A DNA stretch of 64,000 bases, taken from Qipengyuania pacifica (GTDB taxonomy: Bacteria; Pseudomonadota; Alphaproteobacteria; Sphingomonadales; Sphingomonadaceae). The position numbers and the translations under genes are program-made. Positions 19,293-27,515 of the stretch are shown one piece after another. Where the stretch lies: contig NZ_JAHWXO010000004.1 of the NCBI RefSeq assembly GCF_019857205.1, positions 1 to 64,000 of the forward strand. The letters run 5' to 3'. Each line of letters begins with the position of its first letter. Positions within the stretch are counted from its first letter, which is position 1. The notes beneath the pieces were generated by a model. It had not been told where the DNA came from. It saw nothing but the letters and a program-made list of their open reading frames with translations, and did not search any database.

Positions 19293-19756
19293 CGGACAAC
19301 GCCCTGACCTATGGCGACGTGCTACCGGAAGGTGGCGCGCTGCTCGGTCTCGACCTCGGCACGAAGACAATCGGCGTTGCGACCTGCGATGCGGGGTGGC
19401 GATATGCGACCGCGGGCAAAACGATCGCGCGCGGCAAGTTTACCAAGGATTGCTGCATCTTGCGCGCGCTTGCTACGGAACGCTCTATTCGTGGCCTCGT
19501 CATCGGCCTGCCCCGCAACATGGACGGAACCGAAGGTCCGCGCGCGCAGGCCAGCCGCGCCTATGCGAGGAACCTCTCCGCGGCCCTGGAATTGCCGGTT
19601 CTCCTGTGGGACGAACGCTGGTCGACTTCCAGCGCGGAAGCGGCCATGATCGGTCAGGACATGAGCCGCAGCAAACGTGCCGCACGGATCGACAGCCATG
19701 CCGCTGCAGTGATCCTTCAGGGCGCCATCGACACGCTGGCGGGCGGCGGGTTTTGA
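19268..19756 (+). CDS. ruvX: Holliday junction resolvase-like RuvX (YqgF)
   Basis: RNase H-fold nuclease family implicated in pre-16S rRNA maturation, historically called a putative Holliday junction resolvase. The 162-aa protein has the first acidic motif LLGLDLGTKTIGVA, the central GLPRNMDGTEGPRA and the DERWSTSSAE segment with a conserved Glu, and the final Asp in RIDSHAAAVILQ. The C-terminal half matches the family well. Overlaps the preceding gene, so translation is likely coupled. Confidence 0.93.
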   Translation: MDGGAGLVTDNALTYGDVLPEGGALLGLDLGTKTIGVATCDAGWRYATAGKTIARGKFTKDCCILRALATERSIRGLVIGLPRNMDGTEGPRAQASRAYARNLSAALELPVLLWDERWSTSSAEAAMIGQDMSRSKRAARIDSHAAAVILQGAIDTLAGGGF

Positions 19757-19823
19757 TAGCGGCCACGGCGGCTTCACAAACACCCTGTCAACTTGCCTGC
19801 AGCCTCGCTATCGCCCTTCCATC

Positions 19824-20270
19824 ATGAGCGAACAGGACCGTAAATTCGATCCGGCCAAGGCCACCGCGTTCTTCACCGGACGCGGTCATTCAGGCTGGCT
19901 CGGTCTCAGATATTCGGACCACGGCGACGACTGGGTCGAACTCGAACTGCCCTGGCGCGAAGACCTGCTCGGCGAAGACGGGCAACGCGTCCTGGCATCG
20001 GGTCCCATTCTCAGCCTGATGGACATGGCCAGCGGCATGGCCATCTGGCGCGCCATGGACGAATTCACTGCCATCGCGACGCTCGACCTGCGCGTCGATT
20101 ACGTCCGCCCCGCACGTGAAGGGGCCAGCGTGTTCGGCCGCTCGCAATGCTATCGCCTGACGCGCAGCGCCGCGTTCGTGCGCGGCCTCGCCCATGACGG
20201 CGATGCAGATGATCCGGTAGCCCATATCCAGGCGGTCTTCATGAAGATCGCACCCACGGCGAGGCTCTGA
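19824..20270 (+). CDS. PaaI-family hotdog thioesterase (first of tandem pair)
   Basis: A 148-aa hotdog-fold protein likely hydrolysing an acyl-CoA thioester. Characteristic pieces are GWLGLRYSDHGDDWVELELPW, the SLMDMASGMAIWRAM helix that carries the catalytic acidic residue, and TLDLRVDYVRPAREG. It ends one base before the start of a second thioesterase gene, and both probably function as a heteromer or are sequential paralogues. Substrate unknown. Confidence 0.85.
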   Translation: MSEQDRKFDPAKATAFFTGRGHSGWLGLRYSDHGDDWVELELPWREDLLGEDGQRVLASGPILSLMDMASGMAIWRAMDEFTAIATLDLRVDYVRPAREGASVFGRSQCYRLTRSAAFVRGLAHDGDADDPVAHIQAVFMKIAPTARL

Positions 20271-20271
20271 C

Positions 20272-20685
20272 ATGGCGGACATTCCCGATATCGAAGCGCT
20301 GACGCCTTACGCCCGCTCGCTCGGCATTGCGCTGGACCGCTGGGAAGACGGCACGCCGATCATGGCCGTTTCCTTCGACGAGATGGTCGAGGGCCGACCG
20401 GATCATTACCACGGCGGCGCGACCGGCGGCTTGCTCGAAACGGCAGGCTATGCAGCGCTGCGTGCCGAACTTGCCCGGCTGGAGCGCGAGGCGGTCCTCA
20501 AGCCGATCAACATCACGGTGCAGTATCTCGCCGCCGGCAAGAGTCGCACCAGCTATGCGCGCGGACGGATCACCAAGCTGGGCCGCCGTAGCGCAAACAT
20601 CACCGTCGAAGCTTGGCAGGACGATCCAGCGCGGCCCATCGCGACCGCGGTGATGAATGTCCTGATGGCCGAACCTTCCGGCTAA
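20272..20685 (+). CDS. PaaI-family hotdog thioesterase (second of tandem pair)
   Basis: A 137-aa hotdog-fold protein. The segment HYHGGATGGLLETAGYAALRAEL carries the HGG/central helix typical of the family, followed by KPINITVQYLAAGKSRTSYARGRITKLGRRSANITVEAW. It shares the fold but little obvious identity with its upstream neighbour, from which it is separated by one base. Its 3' end overlaps the convergent penicillin-binding protein gene by four bases. Confidence 0.85.
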   Translation: MADIPDIEALTPYARSLGIALDRWEDGTPIMAVSFDEMVEGRPDHYHGGATGGLLETAGYAALRAELARLEREAVLKPINITVQYLAAGKSRTSYARGRITKLGRRSANITVEAWQDDPARPIATAVMNVLMAEPSG

Positions 20686-22874
20686 TTCGCCGCGCCGCCT
20701 GACCCCGCGCTTTCCTCGCGCCGGTTCCGGGCTTCGAACCGTCTTTCGTCTACACGTCTGCGCGCTTCCTCGATCGCCGCCTCGTCGACCGCTACGCCCT
20801 GATCGCCCACGCTGATATCGACGGGGATGCCGTCGATCTCGGTCGACAGTACCGCTTCGCCATCGCGGATGCGCAGGCGCGAATTTCCGTCCCCGAGGGG
20901 AATATCGCCGAGATCGGGCACATCCAGCGGCTCGATCGGTGTGCCCGGATCCGCCTGTTCGCGCGGCTTCGGCTGGCTTGGCGCACCCCTGACGTTCATC
21001 GCGCTGTTCATGAAATCACGCCAGATCCGCGCAGGCAGGCCCCCGCCGCTGATCCCGCCCTGCAGCGGGGAATTGTCGTCGTTCCCGATCCACACGCCCA
21101 CAACCAGGTCACCGGCATAGCCGACGAACAGTGCATCGCGATTGTCCTGCGTCGTGCCGGTCTTGCCGAAATTGGGTCCCGACAGCATTGCTGCCCGCCC
21201 CGTTCCGTTATTGATGGCTGCGCGCAGCATCTGTTCCATTTCCGACTGGGTGGAAGATGAAAAGCTCGAAGGTCCATCCCACAGATTGGCAAAGAAACCC
21301 CGTTCCGGCCGCGCGAACGCATGCGGTTCTACCGGATATTCATTGGCCGCGATCGCCGCATAGGCGGACGTCAGTTCGAGCAGCGACATGGTCGATGTTC
21401 CCAGCGCCAGGCTCGGATCGCCTTCCGGCAATGGTGCCGTAACGCCCAGATCGCGGGCGGTCGCGATCACCTTGGCGCTACCGACGTCGCCCAGCAGGCG
21501 CACCGCTGCGACATTGCTCGATTGCGCAAACGCTTCTTCCAGCGTCAGGCTTTCCGAATAGCGCCCGCGGGAATTCTTGGGGCGATAACTGCCTTCGGTG
21601 ATCTCCGTATTCGCGATCCTGTCCTGCGGGCTCCACCCTGCCCGCAGCGCGGCAAGATAGACGAACAGCTTGAAGGTCGATCCTGGCTGGCGCTTGGCCT
21701 GCGTGGCGCGATTGAAGGGCGATTTCGCGTAATCCTTGCCCCCGATCATTGCTACGACCTCGCCATTGCGACGCATGGCGACGAGCGCCACCTGTGCCCC
21801 GCCCAATGGGGCATTCTGGGTCACCCGCCGGGCGATGTTCTGCAACCGGCTGTCCAGTGTGGTGGTCAGCGTCTGGCGGGAATAGCCCTGCTCGGTCAGC
21901 TCGCGCGCTTCGGGCAGCGCCCAGTCGGCGAAATATGTGCCCGTGGGCAATTCGTTGCGCGCGCGCACGTCCAGCGTCGGCGGCCTCATCTGCCGCGCCT
22001 CGGCTTCGGTGATGTATCCCGCATCGACCATGGACTGGACCACGACCCGCATGCGCTTTTCCGCCCGCGCATAATGCTTGGTCGGGGCATAGGCGCTCGG
22101 CGCCTGCAGCAGGCCGGCCAGCATCGCGGCCTGATTGGGTTTCAGGTTCTCCGGCCGGCGGTAGAAATAATGCAGGCTCGCTGCGCGCAGGCCATACACA
22201 TTGTCCCCAAAATAGGCGTTGGACAGATAGCGGCTGAGGATTTCGTCCTTCGTCAGCCAGCTTTCCAGCCAGAATGCAATCAACGCCTCGCGCGCCTTGC
22301 GCGTCAGCGTGCGCTCCGGCGAAAGAAAGGTGAATTTGGCGAGCTGCTGAGTGATCGTGCTGCCCCCGCCCGTCCCGGTGAACGCGGCGCGCGCGATCCC
22401 GCGCGGGTCCACGCCCCAGTGCGAATAGAACCGCCGGTCCTCTGTCGCCAGGAAGGCCTCGACCACATGCGGTGGAAGCTGCGACACTTCGACCGGCTCA
22501 TCCGTGATTGCACCGTTGCGGGCGATCGGCGTCCCGTCTGCTGCCAGCAGCGTGATCTGCGGCGCGGCAATCGGCTCGAGCGATTTGGACAGCGGCGCGG
22601 TAACCGCCAGCCATGCGACCAACAGTATGAACAGGGCGATGATGGCGGCAAGGATGTGGCTGGCCCACCAGCGCTTGCGGCGGCCAAGCCAGTAATCGCG
22701 CTGCCACCAGCGCCGGCGCCGCTTCTCCTCGGCATCGAGAGCATGGTCGACCCGATCCAGCCGATCGTCCCAGTCGTCGTAATCGAGAGCGTCATGCGTG
22801 GCGTAATATCCGCGGTGCGGCGGATGGTCCGCCTCCGGAGCGGATCTGCGCAAAAGGGAATCGAGAACGCCCAT
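20682..22874 (-). CDS. Bifunctional penicillin-binding protein (class A, transglycosylase/transpeptidase)
   Basis: Polymerises and cross-links peptidoglycan at the inner membrane. The 730-aa protein has a charged Arg/Trp-rich cytoplasmic head, one transmembrane helix (~72-92), a GT51 domain with Glu 145 in ATEDRRFYSHWG and GGSTITQQLAK (170-180), and a transpeptidase domain with S399-x-x-K402 (PGSTFK), S452-S-N454 and K571-T-G-T. The C-terminal ~100 residues are Pro/acidic and unconserved. A palindrome overlaps its likely promoter. Follows cobS on the same strand with a 49-bp gap. Confidence 0.95.
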   Translation of the reverse strand: MGVLDSLLRRSAPEADHPPHRGYYATHDALDYDDWDDRLDRVDHALDAEEKRRRRWWQRDYWLGRRKRWWASHILAAIIALFILLVAWLAVTAPLSKSLEPIAAPQITLLAADGTPIARNGAITDEPVEVSQLPPHVVEAFLATEDRRFYSHWGVDPRGIARAAFTGTGGGSTITQQLAKFTFLSPERTLTRKAREALIAFWLESWLTKDEILSRYLSNAYFGDNVYGLRAASLHYFYRRPENLKPNQAAMLAGLLQAPSAYAPTKHYARAEKRMRVVVQSMVDAGYITEAEARQMRPPTLDVRARNELPTGTYFADWALPEARELTEQGYSRQTLTTTLDSRLQNIARRVTQNAPLGGAQVALVAMRRNGEVVAMIGGKDYAKSPFNRATQAKRQPGSTFKLFVYLAALRAGWSPQDRIANTEITEGSYRPKNSRGRYSESLTLEEAFAQSSNVAAVRLLGDVGSAKVIATARDLGVTAPLPEGDPSLALGTSTMSLLELTSAYAAIAANEYPVEPHAFARPERGFFANLWDGPSSFSSSTQSEMEQMLRAAINNGTGRAAMLSGPNFGKTGTTQDNRDALFVGYAGDLVVGVWIGNDDNSPLQGGISGGGLPARIWRDFMNSAMNVRGAPSQPKPREQADPGTPIEPLDVPDLGDIPLGDGNSRLRIRDGEAVLSTEIDGIPVDISVGDQGVAVDEAAIEEARRRVDERRFEARNRREESAGSGGAAN

Positions 22875-22879
22875 CGCCT

Positions 22880-22903
22880 ACTGTGTTAACCCAACAACAC
22901 AGT
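22880..22903 (-). promoter_or_regulatory. Inverted repeat in the promoter of the PBP gene
   Basis: ACTGTGTT and AACACAGT form a perfect 8-bp inverted repeat separated by 8 bp. On the minus strand it overlaps TTGACT (22908-22903), a good -35, and ends only five bases before the start codon. It may be an operator or an RNA hairpin; no regulator is evident nearby. Confidence 0.35.
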
Positions 22904-22923
22904 CAATGATAGGGGGCGCAAGC

Positions 22924-23916
22924 TTAACTCTTGCCGACTACGCTTTCGGGCAGGTCCTCGCCGAAAACGCGCTGGTAATATTCGGCCACCAGCATCCGTT
23001 CTTCCTCATCGCATTTGTTGAGGAAGCTGAGGCGGAAGGCCAGGCCGACATTCTTGAAGATCGCCGCATTCTCCGCCCAGGTTATGACGGTACGCGGGCT
23101 CATGACGGTCGAAATGTCGCCATTGATGAAGCCCTGCCGCGACAAATCGGCAACCTTGATCATGTCGGCAACCAGCTTGGGATCGGTCTCGGGGTTCTTC
23201 GCCTCAACGATCTTCTGTTCGGTTTCGGCCGGCAGATAATTCAGCGCGACCACGATGTTCCAGCGGTCCATCTGCCCCTGGTTGATCTGCTGCGTGCCGT
23301 GATACAGGCCCGACGTGTCGCCGAGGCCAACCGTGTTGGCGGTGGCGAACAGGCGGAAATTCGCATCGGGGCGGATCACGCGATTCTGGTCGAGCAGGGT
23401 AAGTTTGCCCTGCTGTTCCAGCACGCGTTGGATCACGAACATTACGTCCGGGCGGCCAGCATCATATTCGTCGAATACCAGCGCCACCGGGTGCTGCAGC
23501 GCCCAAGGAAGCAGACCTTCGCGGAATTCGGTAACCTGCAGCCCGTCGCGCAGCACGATCGCATCGCGACCGACCAGGTCGATACGGCTGATATGCGCAT
23601 CGAGGTTGATGCGGATGCACGGCCAGTTGAGACGCGCGGCAACCTGTTCGATATGCGTCGACTTGCCCGTACCGTGATAGCCCTGAACCATCACCCGCCG
23701 ATCATGTGCAAATCCGGCCAGGATCGCCAGCGTCGTGTCCGGGTCGAAAACATAGTTTTCGTCCAGATCGGGCGTGCGTTCGTCGGGCTTTGAAAACGCC
23801 GGAACCTGCCAGTCGATATCGATCCCGAAGGTCTCGCGAACGTCCACGGTAATGTCGGGCGCGGCGAGCACGGTTTTGGCGGATGCGTCGAAGGTCTTGT
23901 CGGTCATGTCATTCAT
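22924..23916 (-). CDS. cobS: Cobaltochelatase subunit CobS (AAA ATPase)
   Basis: AAA+ ATPase subunit of the aerobic cobalt chelatase, which with CobT and CobN inserts cobalt into hydrogenobyrinate diamide. The 330-aa protein has Walker A GYHGTGKS (79-86), Walker [12 protein letters not shown] (~144-154) and the long conserved [29 protein letters not shown]. Length and sequence match alphaproteobacterial CobS. No cobT, J-domain gene or other cobalamin gene is adjacent, so the operon context usual for cobS is missing here. Confidence 0.95.
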   Translation of the reverse strand: MNDMTDKTFDASAKTVLAAPDITVDVRETFGIDIDWQVPAFSKPDERTPDLDENYVFDPDTTLAILAGFAHDRRVMVQGYHGTGKSTHIEQVAARLNWPCIRINLDAHISRIDLVGRDAIVLRDGLQVTEFREGLLPWALQHPVALVFDEYDAGRPDVMFVIQRVLEQQGKLTLLDQNRVIRPDANFRLFATANTVGLGDTSGLYHGTQQINQGQMDRWNIVVALNYLPAETEQKIVEAKNPETDPKLVADMIKVADLSRQGFINGDISTVMSPRTVITWAENAAIFKNVGLAFRLSFLNKCDEEERMLVAEYYQRVFGEDLPESVVGKS

Positions 23917-24023
23917 CTTGTTGGCGGGTTAGACGGATGGATAGGTGGCTGCAAGCAACGAAATCGCTGTGGGCCCCAAGCCGCTCTCGACTCGCCGTCC
24001 GCCCCGCCGCATAATCGCCCGCG

Positions 24024-24869
24024 ATGCCACCGACCCCGCTTTCAGAACGTCTGCGCCTCAAGCTGGTCGAGCGTGTACGCGGCGTTTTCAACGATGTCGA
24101 AAGCGGCCAGCAGCCGGTGCCGACATCCGATGAAGCGCTGTTTCCAAAGGATTCGCCGATCCGGATGGTCCATGCCGACATCGTCGCCATGATGGTCGGC
24201 GGGGTGCGCGGACTGCTGCTGCAGATGCTCCACCCGCATGCGCTGCAGGGCGTGCTCGATCATTCGAACTTCCGCACGGACATGCATGGTCGGCTGCGCC
24301 GGACCGCGCGTTTCATCGCCGTGACGACCTTCGGCCATCGGGAGGATGCGATGGCCGCGGTCGACCGCGTCAACCGCATTCACGCCAAGGTCGGCGGCAC
24401 CCTGCCCGACGGCACGGCATACTCCGCTACCGATCCCCGCACGCTCGCCTGGGTCCATGTTGCGGAAGCGACCAGCTTTCTGGCGGCCTATCTGCGCCAC
24501 GTCCGCCCCGACATGCCCGGCAGCGAACAGGATGAATATTATCGCCAGTTCGCTGTGATCGCCCGCGCTCTGGGCGCCGATCCGGTGCCGATCGACCGGC
24601 GTGAAGCCGAAGCGATCTTTCGCGATCTGCGCACCGATCTCACCGCTTCGCCCGCTGCACGCGAAATCGCCCAACTGGTCCTGACGCAGAAGCCGCCAGG
24701 TTCGCCCCCTGCTGTTCAGGCCCTGCTGGGCGCAGAAGCGGTTGCCCTCTTGCCCCCGTTTGCGCGATCCATGCTTGCGCTGGAACGTCCAGGCCTTGCC
24801 GCCATCCCTGCCCGCGCCGCGACATGGGGAATGGGCAAAACCCTGCGCTGGGCTTTCCGTCAGAATTGA
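24024..24869 (+). CDS. Oxygenase MpaB family protein (DUF2236)
   Basis: A 281-aa protein of the MpaB/latex-clearing (rubber oxygenase catalytic) domain family, which includes heme-binding oxidative cleavage enzymes. The family hallmarks visible are MVGGVRGLLLQMLHPHALQGVLDHSNFRTDMHGRLRRTARF, where the conserved His and Arg sit, and HAKVGGTLPDGTAYSATDPRTLAWVHVAEATSF. No signal peptide, so cytoplasmic. Divergent from cobS and convergent with the following membrane protein gene. Substrate unknown. Confidence 0.87.
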   Translation: MPPTPLSERLRLKLVERVRGVFNDVESGQQPVPTSDEALFPKDSPIRMVHADIVAMMVGGVRGLLLQMLHPHALQGVLDHSNFRTDMHGRLRRTARFIAVTTFGHREDAMAAVDRVNRIHAKVGGTLPDGTAYSATDPRTLAWVHVAEATSFLAAYLRHVRPDMPGSEQDEYYRQFAVIARALGADPVPIDRREAEAIFRDLRTDLTASPAAREIAQLVLTQKPPGSPPAVQALLGAEAVALLPPFARSMLALERPGLAAIPARAATWGMGKTLRWAFRQN

Positions 24870-24894
24870 GAAGGCTGGCCTTCTGTTGAGGCGC

Positions 24895-25554
24895 TCACCT
24901 CATGCCGAGCATCCCGCGTTTTGCGCATACGCTGAAAGTGGCGATGATCAGTATGGCCCAGATCAGCGTCAGAATGTCGATCATCTGGGGCTGCGGCACA
25001 AAACCGAAAATCGAAAACGCCGCCCAGCCGCCTATGAAAAGCAAGACGAGGTAAAAGGCGGTAGATCCTGCCTGACGCGAAACCGTGCGCATCAATTCAT
25101 CGGAATGTTTCATCGATCGCACGGATGCAAGCGTCGCGATCACGAGGAGGACACCTGCCGCGACAGCGCCTGCCATGGGCGCAAGCAGAGCACCGGGACC
25201 GGTCAGGGCGAGAACTGCGAGCACCCCGCCAAAGGCTACACTTCCAATTCCGCTAGCCAAAAGGCTTTGCTTCATTTCACGCAATTCCTCGGCATCCTGA
25301 ACGTTGAGGAATCGCGCTCCAAGGCGCGGCGACAATGCACCGAAGCCAACGAGCACGCCCATGAAGCCATACAGCATCGCCACCAGCAATGCGATCTCGC
25401 GCGAAGGGCCGAGCGAGCCGAGCGCACCGCTATCGATGAGCGTCATCAGTCCAAGCGCCCCGAAAAAGCCGGTCAGCGCGCCGCCGCCGATCATCAGCGC
25501 AAGTTTGCGCCCCTTGTGCGGGGGCTGGGAAAGGTCTGTCGATGCAGTGTTCAT
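24895..25554 (-). CDS. Multi-spanning membrane protein of an XRE cassette
   Basis: A 219-aa integral membrane protein I cannot name. Hydrophobic segments at about 19-38, 54-74, 98-117, 122-143, 166-184 and 190-209 predict six helices with a short charged loop (NVQDAEELREMKQ) between the second and third. Its start overlaps the stop of the XRE regulator gene by four bases (ATGA), so the two form an operon. Pairing of a ~68-aa XRE repressor with a multi-spanning membrane protein is a recurring bacterial cassette of unclear role. Confidence 0.78.
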   Translation of the reverse strand: MNTASTDLSQPPHKGRKLALMIGGGALTGFFGALGLMTLIDSGALGSLGPSREIALLVAMLYGFMGVLVGFGALSPRLGARFLNVQDAEELREMKQSLLASGIGSVAFGGVLAVLALTGPGALLAPMAGAVAAGVLLVIATLASVRSMKHSDELMRTVSRQAGSTAFYLVLLFIGGWAAFSIFGFVPQPQMIDILTLIWAILIIATFSVCAKRGMLGMR

Positions 25555-25757
25555 GGCTGTGGCTCCCAGTCGTCGATGAAAAGTTCGGGCACCGACACGC
25601 CGAACAGTTTCGACATGCGCAGCGCCAGAGGCAGGGACGGATCGTATTTGTCGGTTTCGACCGCATTGATCGTCTGCCGGGACACACCCAGCCGGCGCGC
25701 GAGTTCACCCTGGCTCCAGCCATGTGTTTCGCGAAATTCCTTCAAGCGGTTTTTCAA
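25551..25757 (-). CDS. XRE-family (COG1476) transcriptional regulator
   Basis: A 68-aa DNA-binding protein consisting almost entirely of one helix-turn-helix: WSQGELARRLGVSRQTINAVETDKYDPSLPLALRMSKLFGVSVPELF. This is the compact YozG/COG1476 type with a C-terminal Asp/Trp tail. The start is TTG at 25757 with AAGGA seven bases upstream; the nearby ATG (25765) runs into a stop after three codons. Probably represses its own promoter through the nested palindrome just upstream. Coupled to the downstream membrane protein. Confidence 0.9.
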   Translation of the reverse strand: MKNRLKEFRETHGWSQGELARRLGVSRQTINAVETDKYDPSLPLALRMSKLFGVSVPELFIDDWEPQP

Positions 25758-25773
25758 CGACTCATCCTTCTGC

Positions 25774-25827
25774 CTGACAAGAGCTCTTTACTGTAAAGAC
25801 TTCTTGTCAGTCAAGACCTCTTTACAG
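25774..25827 (-). promoter_or_regulatory. Nested palindromic operator upstream of the XRE gene
   Basis: The perfect 15-bp palindrome TCTTTACTGTAAAGA (25785-25799) is flanked by CTGACAAGA (25774-25782) and its complement TCTTGTCAG (25802-25810), so 37 bp are almost fully self-complementary. AAGAGCTCTTTACTG (25779-25793) recurs 34 bp away as AAGACCTCTTTACAG (25813-25827). On the minus strand a TTGACT -35 lies inside the array. Very likely the autoregulatory operator of the XRE protein. Confidence 0.65.
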
Positions 25828-25871
25828 ATGCACTTGGGTCCGCAAACTCCAACCGCCTCAGGCAAAGAAGA

Positions 25872-26564
25872 TCAGTCGATCTTCTCGGGCAGTTCGAATA
25901 TGTCCATGAACCGCTCCGCCAATTCGGGATCGCCATCCAGACGGATGCCCACGTCGGCTAACGGCATGCCGACATAGAATGCCCCGGCCAGCGCCGGCCC
26001 GTCGGGCGCATGGAAGACCACGTCGCACCCGTCCGCATCGGTCCGGGAAACCGCCATGGCACCGTCTTCCAGATCGGCCACCAAACTCACATCCGGGAAC
26101 TTGAAACCCACCCGCATCGCCAGTCCAGCGGCCCTGTCCTTATCGAACATGGTGCGCAGCGACAGCAGGAAGCTGGTGGGCGAGAGCGGCAACGTCGGGT
26201 CGTGCTGCGAAGATTGCGCGGCCCAGCGTCCCAGTTCCTGGATTAGCGGTTCGGCCGCATAGCCCCACCGGGTCAGCTCATAGACTCGCGCGCTCGACGG
26301 CGCTGGCAGAGTGCGATGGATCAGAACACCCGCCCCCTCGAGCTTTTCCAGCCGCTCGGTAAGCACTTTGGCCGAAATACCGGGCAGATTGGCGCGAAGG
26401 GCGGAAAACCGCAGTGCGCCGAACATCAATTCCCTTACGATCAGCAACGACCACCGTTCGCCGACCAGTTCCATTCCGAACGCCGTGCCGCAGGCGTCGT
26501 TGTACCACCTTCCGTGCACATCGGCATCGGGTCGACGCGGTTTAGTTTCTTTTTGTAACTTCAT
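25872..26564 (-). CDS. HxlR-family winged-helix regulator with C-terminal extra domain
   Basis: A 230-aa regulator. Residues ~18-115 form an HxlR domain: GTAFGMELVGERWSLLIVRELMFGALRFSALRANLPGISAKVLTERLEKLEGAGVL, with a cysteine at 25 just before the first helix, the position of the redox/electrophile-sensing Cys in YodB and HypR. The C-terminal ~110 residues form an extra alpha/beta domain (SCP2-like in feel) seen in longer HxlR proteins. Two 17-bp repeats overlap and precede its start. Divergent from the GST/VOC operon, which is its likely target. A longer frame upstream is only antisense to that operon. Confidence 0.88.
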   Translation of the reverse strand: MKLQKETKPRRPDADVHGRWYNDACGTAFGMELVGERWSLLIVRELMFGALRFSALRANLPGISAKVLTERLEKLEGAGVLIHRTLPAPSSARVYELTRWGYAAEPLIQELGRWAAQSSQHDPTLPLSPTSFLLSLRTMFDKDRAAGLAMRVGFKFPDVSLVADLEDGAMAVSRTDADGCDVVFHAPDGPALAGAFYVGMPLADVGIRLDGDPELAERFMDIFELPEKID

Positions 26565-26581
26565 AGTTGCTTTTAGTAACT
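26544..26581 (-). promoter_or_regulatory. Tandem HxlR-type operators flanking the start codon
   Basis: On the minus strand AGTTACTAAAAGCAACT (26581-26565) and AGTTACAAAAAGAAACT (26560-26544) match at 15 of 17 positions and are spaced 21 bp, two helical turns. Each is an imperfect inverted repeat AGTTAC-N5-G(C/A)AACT. The ATG of the HxlR gene lies between them, so binding would block both transcription and start-codon access. Confidence 0.6.
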
Positions 26582-26786
26582 CACAGGTGCACCAATCGCA
26601 AGTCGCGAGTCGGCCAAAGAGGGAGAGGCATCGATGACCCGGAGGAAATTCGCAGATCTGCCAGAGGCGCGCGTCGCGCGCCCCCGTTCCCCGCACTCTT
26701 GGAAAAGTCGCGCATGAGGGGCCGTCCGCCAAACCATAGCCAACGATAATAAACGGCCCCGCGCCCCATCCCCGAGGAGAGAGATG

Positions 26787-27512
26787 ATGAGTTATTTCGA
26801 CGGTTTCGTGCTTGCAGTGCCCACCGCCCGCAAGGACAAGTTCATCGCCCATGCCACGCTGGGCGACGCCGTGTTTCAGGATGAAGGGGCCCTTCGCATC
26901 GTGGAAGCCTGGGGCGACGATGTGCCCAAGGGCAAGGTCACCGATTTTCAGGGCGCCGTGCAGGCGAAGGACGACGAGACGATCGTCTTCGCGTGGGTCG
27001 AATGGCCCGACAAGGCCCACCGTGACGATGTGATGGCGCGTTCGCAGGAATGGATGGCGGATCCGCGCATGGATCCCGAAAACAACCCCATGCCCTTCGA
27101 TGGCAAGCGGATGATCTACGGCGGGTTCGATACGCTGGTCGACGAAGGCGATGGCGGCGGCGACTATGCCGATGGTTATCTTGTCCCGGTGCCCGAAGCG
27201 CGCAAGGAGGATTACCGCGCGCTCGCCGCAAAGATGGCGCCCGTCTTCCGCGGCTATGGCGCCACCCGCGTGGTCGAGGCGTGGGGCGACGATCTGCCCG
27301 ACGGCAAGCTCACCGATTTCCGCCGCGCCGTTAAGGCGGAAGATGGCGAGAACGTCGTCTTCTCCTTCGTGGAATGGCCCGACAAGGCGACCCGGGATGC
27401 CGGCTGGGCCAAGATGATGGAGGAGGACGGCCCCGACGGAGACATGCCGTTCGACGGAAAACGCATGTTCTGGGGCGGTTTCCGGCCCGTAGTCGACCTG
27501 CAGGCCCGCTGA
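26787..27512 (+). CDS. Tandem DUF1428 protein (ferredoxin-like fold)
   Basis: A 241-aa protein made of two consecutive DUF1428 domains, residues ~1-115 and ~127-240. Each half carries the same landmarks: Y(F/A)DG(F/Y)(V/L), EAWGDD(V/L)P.GK(V/L)TDF, VEWPDKA.RD and MPFDGKRM..GGF. Family members are normally single-domain dimers of ~118 aa, so this is a fused dimer. Function of the family is unknown. The ATG at 26787 is preferred over 26784 because AGGAG is then seven bases upstream. First gene of a seven-gene coupled operon divergent from the HxlR regulator. Confidence 0.9.
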   Translation: MSYFDGFVLAVPTARKDKFIAHATLGDAVFQDEGALRIVEAWGDDVPKGKVTDFQGAVQAKDDETIVFAWVEWPDKAHRDDVMARSQEWMADPRMDPENNPMPFDGKRMIYGGFDTLVDEGDGGGDYADGYLVPVPEARKEDYRALAAKMAPVFRGYGATRVVEAWGDDLPDGKLTDFRRAVKAEDGENVVFSFVEWPDKATRDAGWAKMMEEDGPDGDMPFDGKRMFWGGFRPVVDLQAR

Positions 27513-27515
27513 CGC

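Noticed and set aside
21321..22889. 522-codon open frame opposite the PBP gene
   Set aside because: Antisense of a well-supported class A PBP; composition is atypical of protein.
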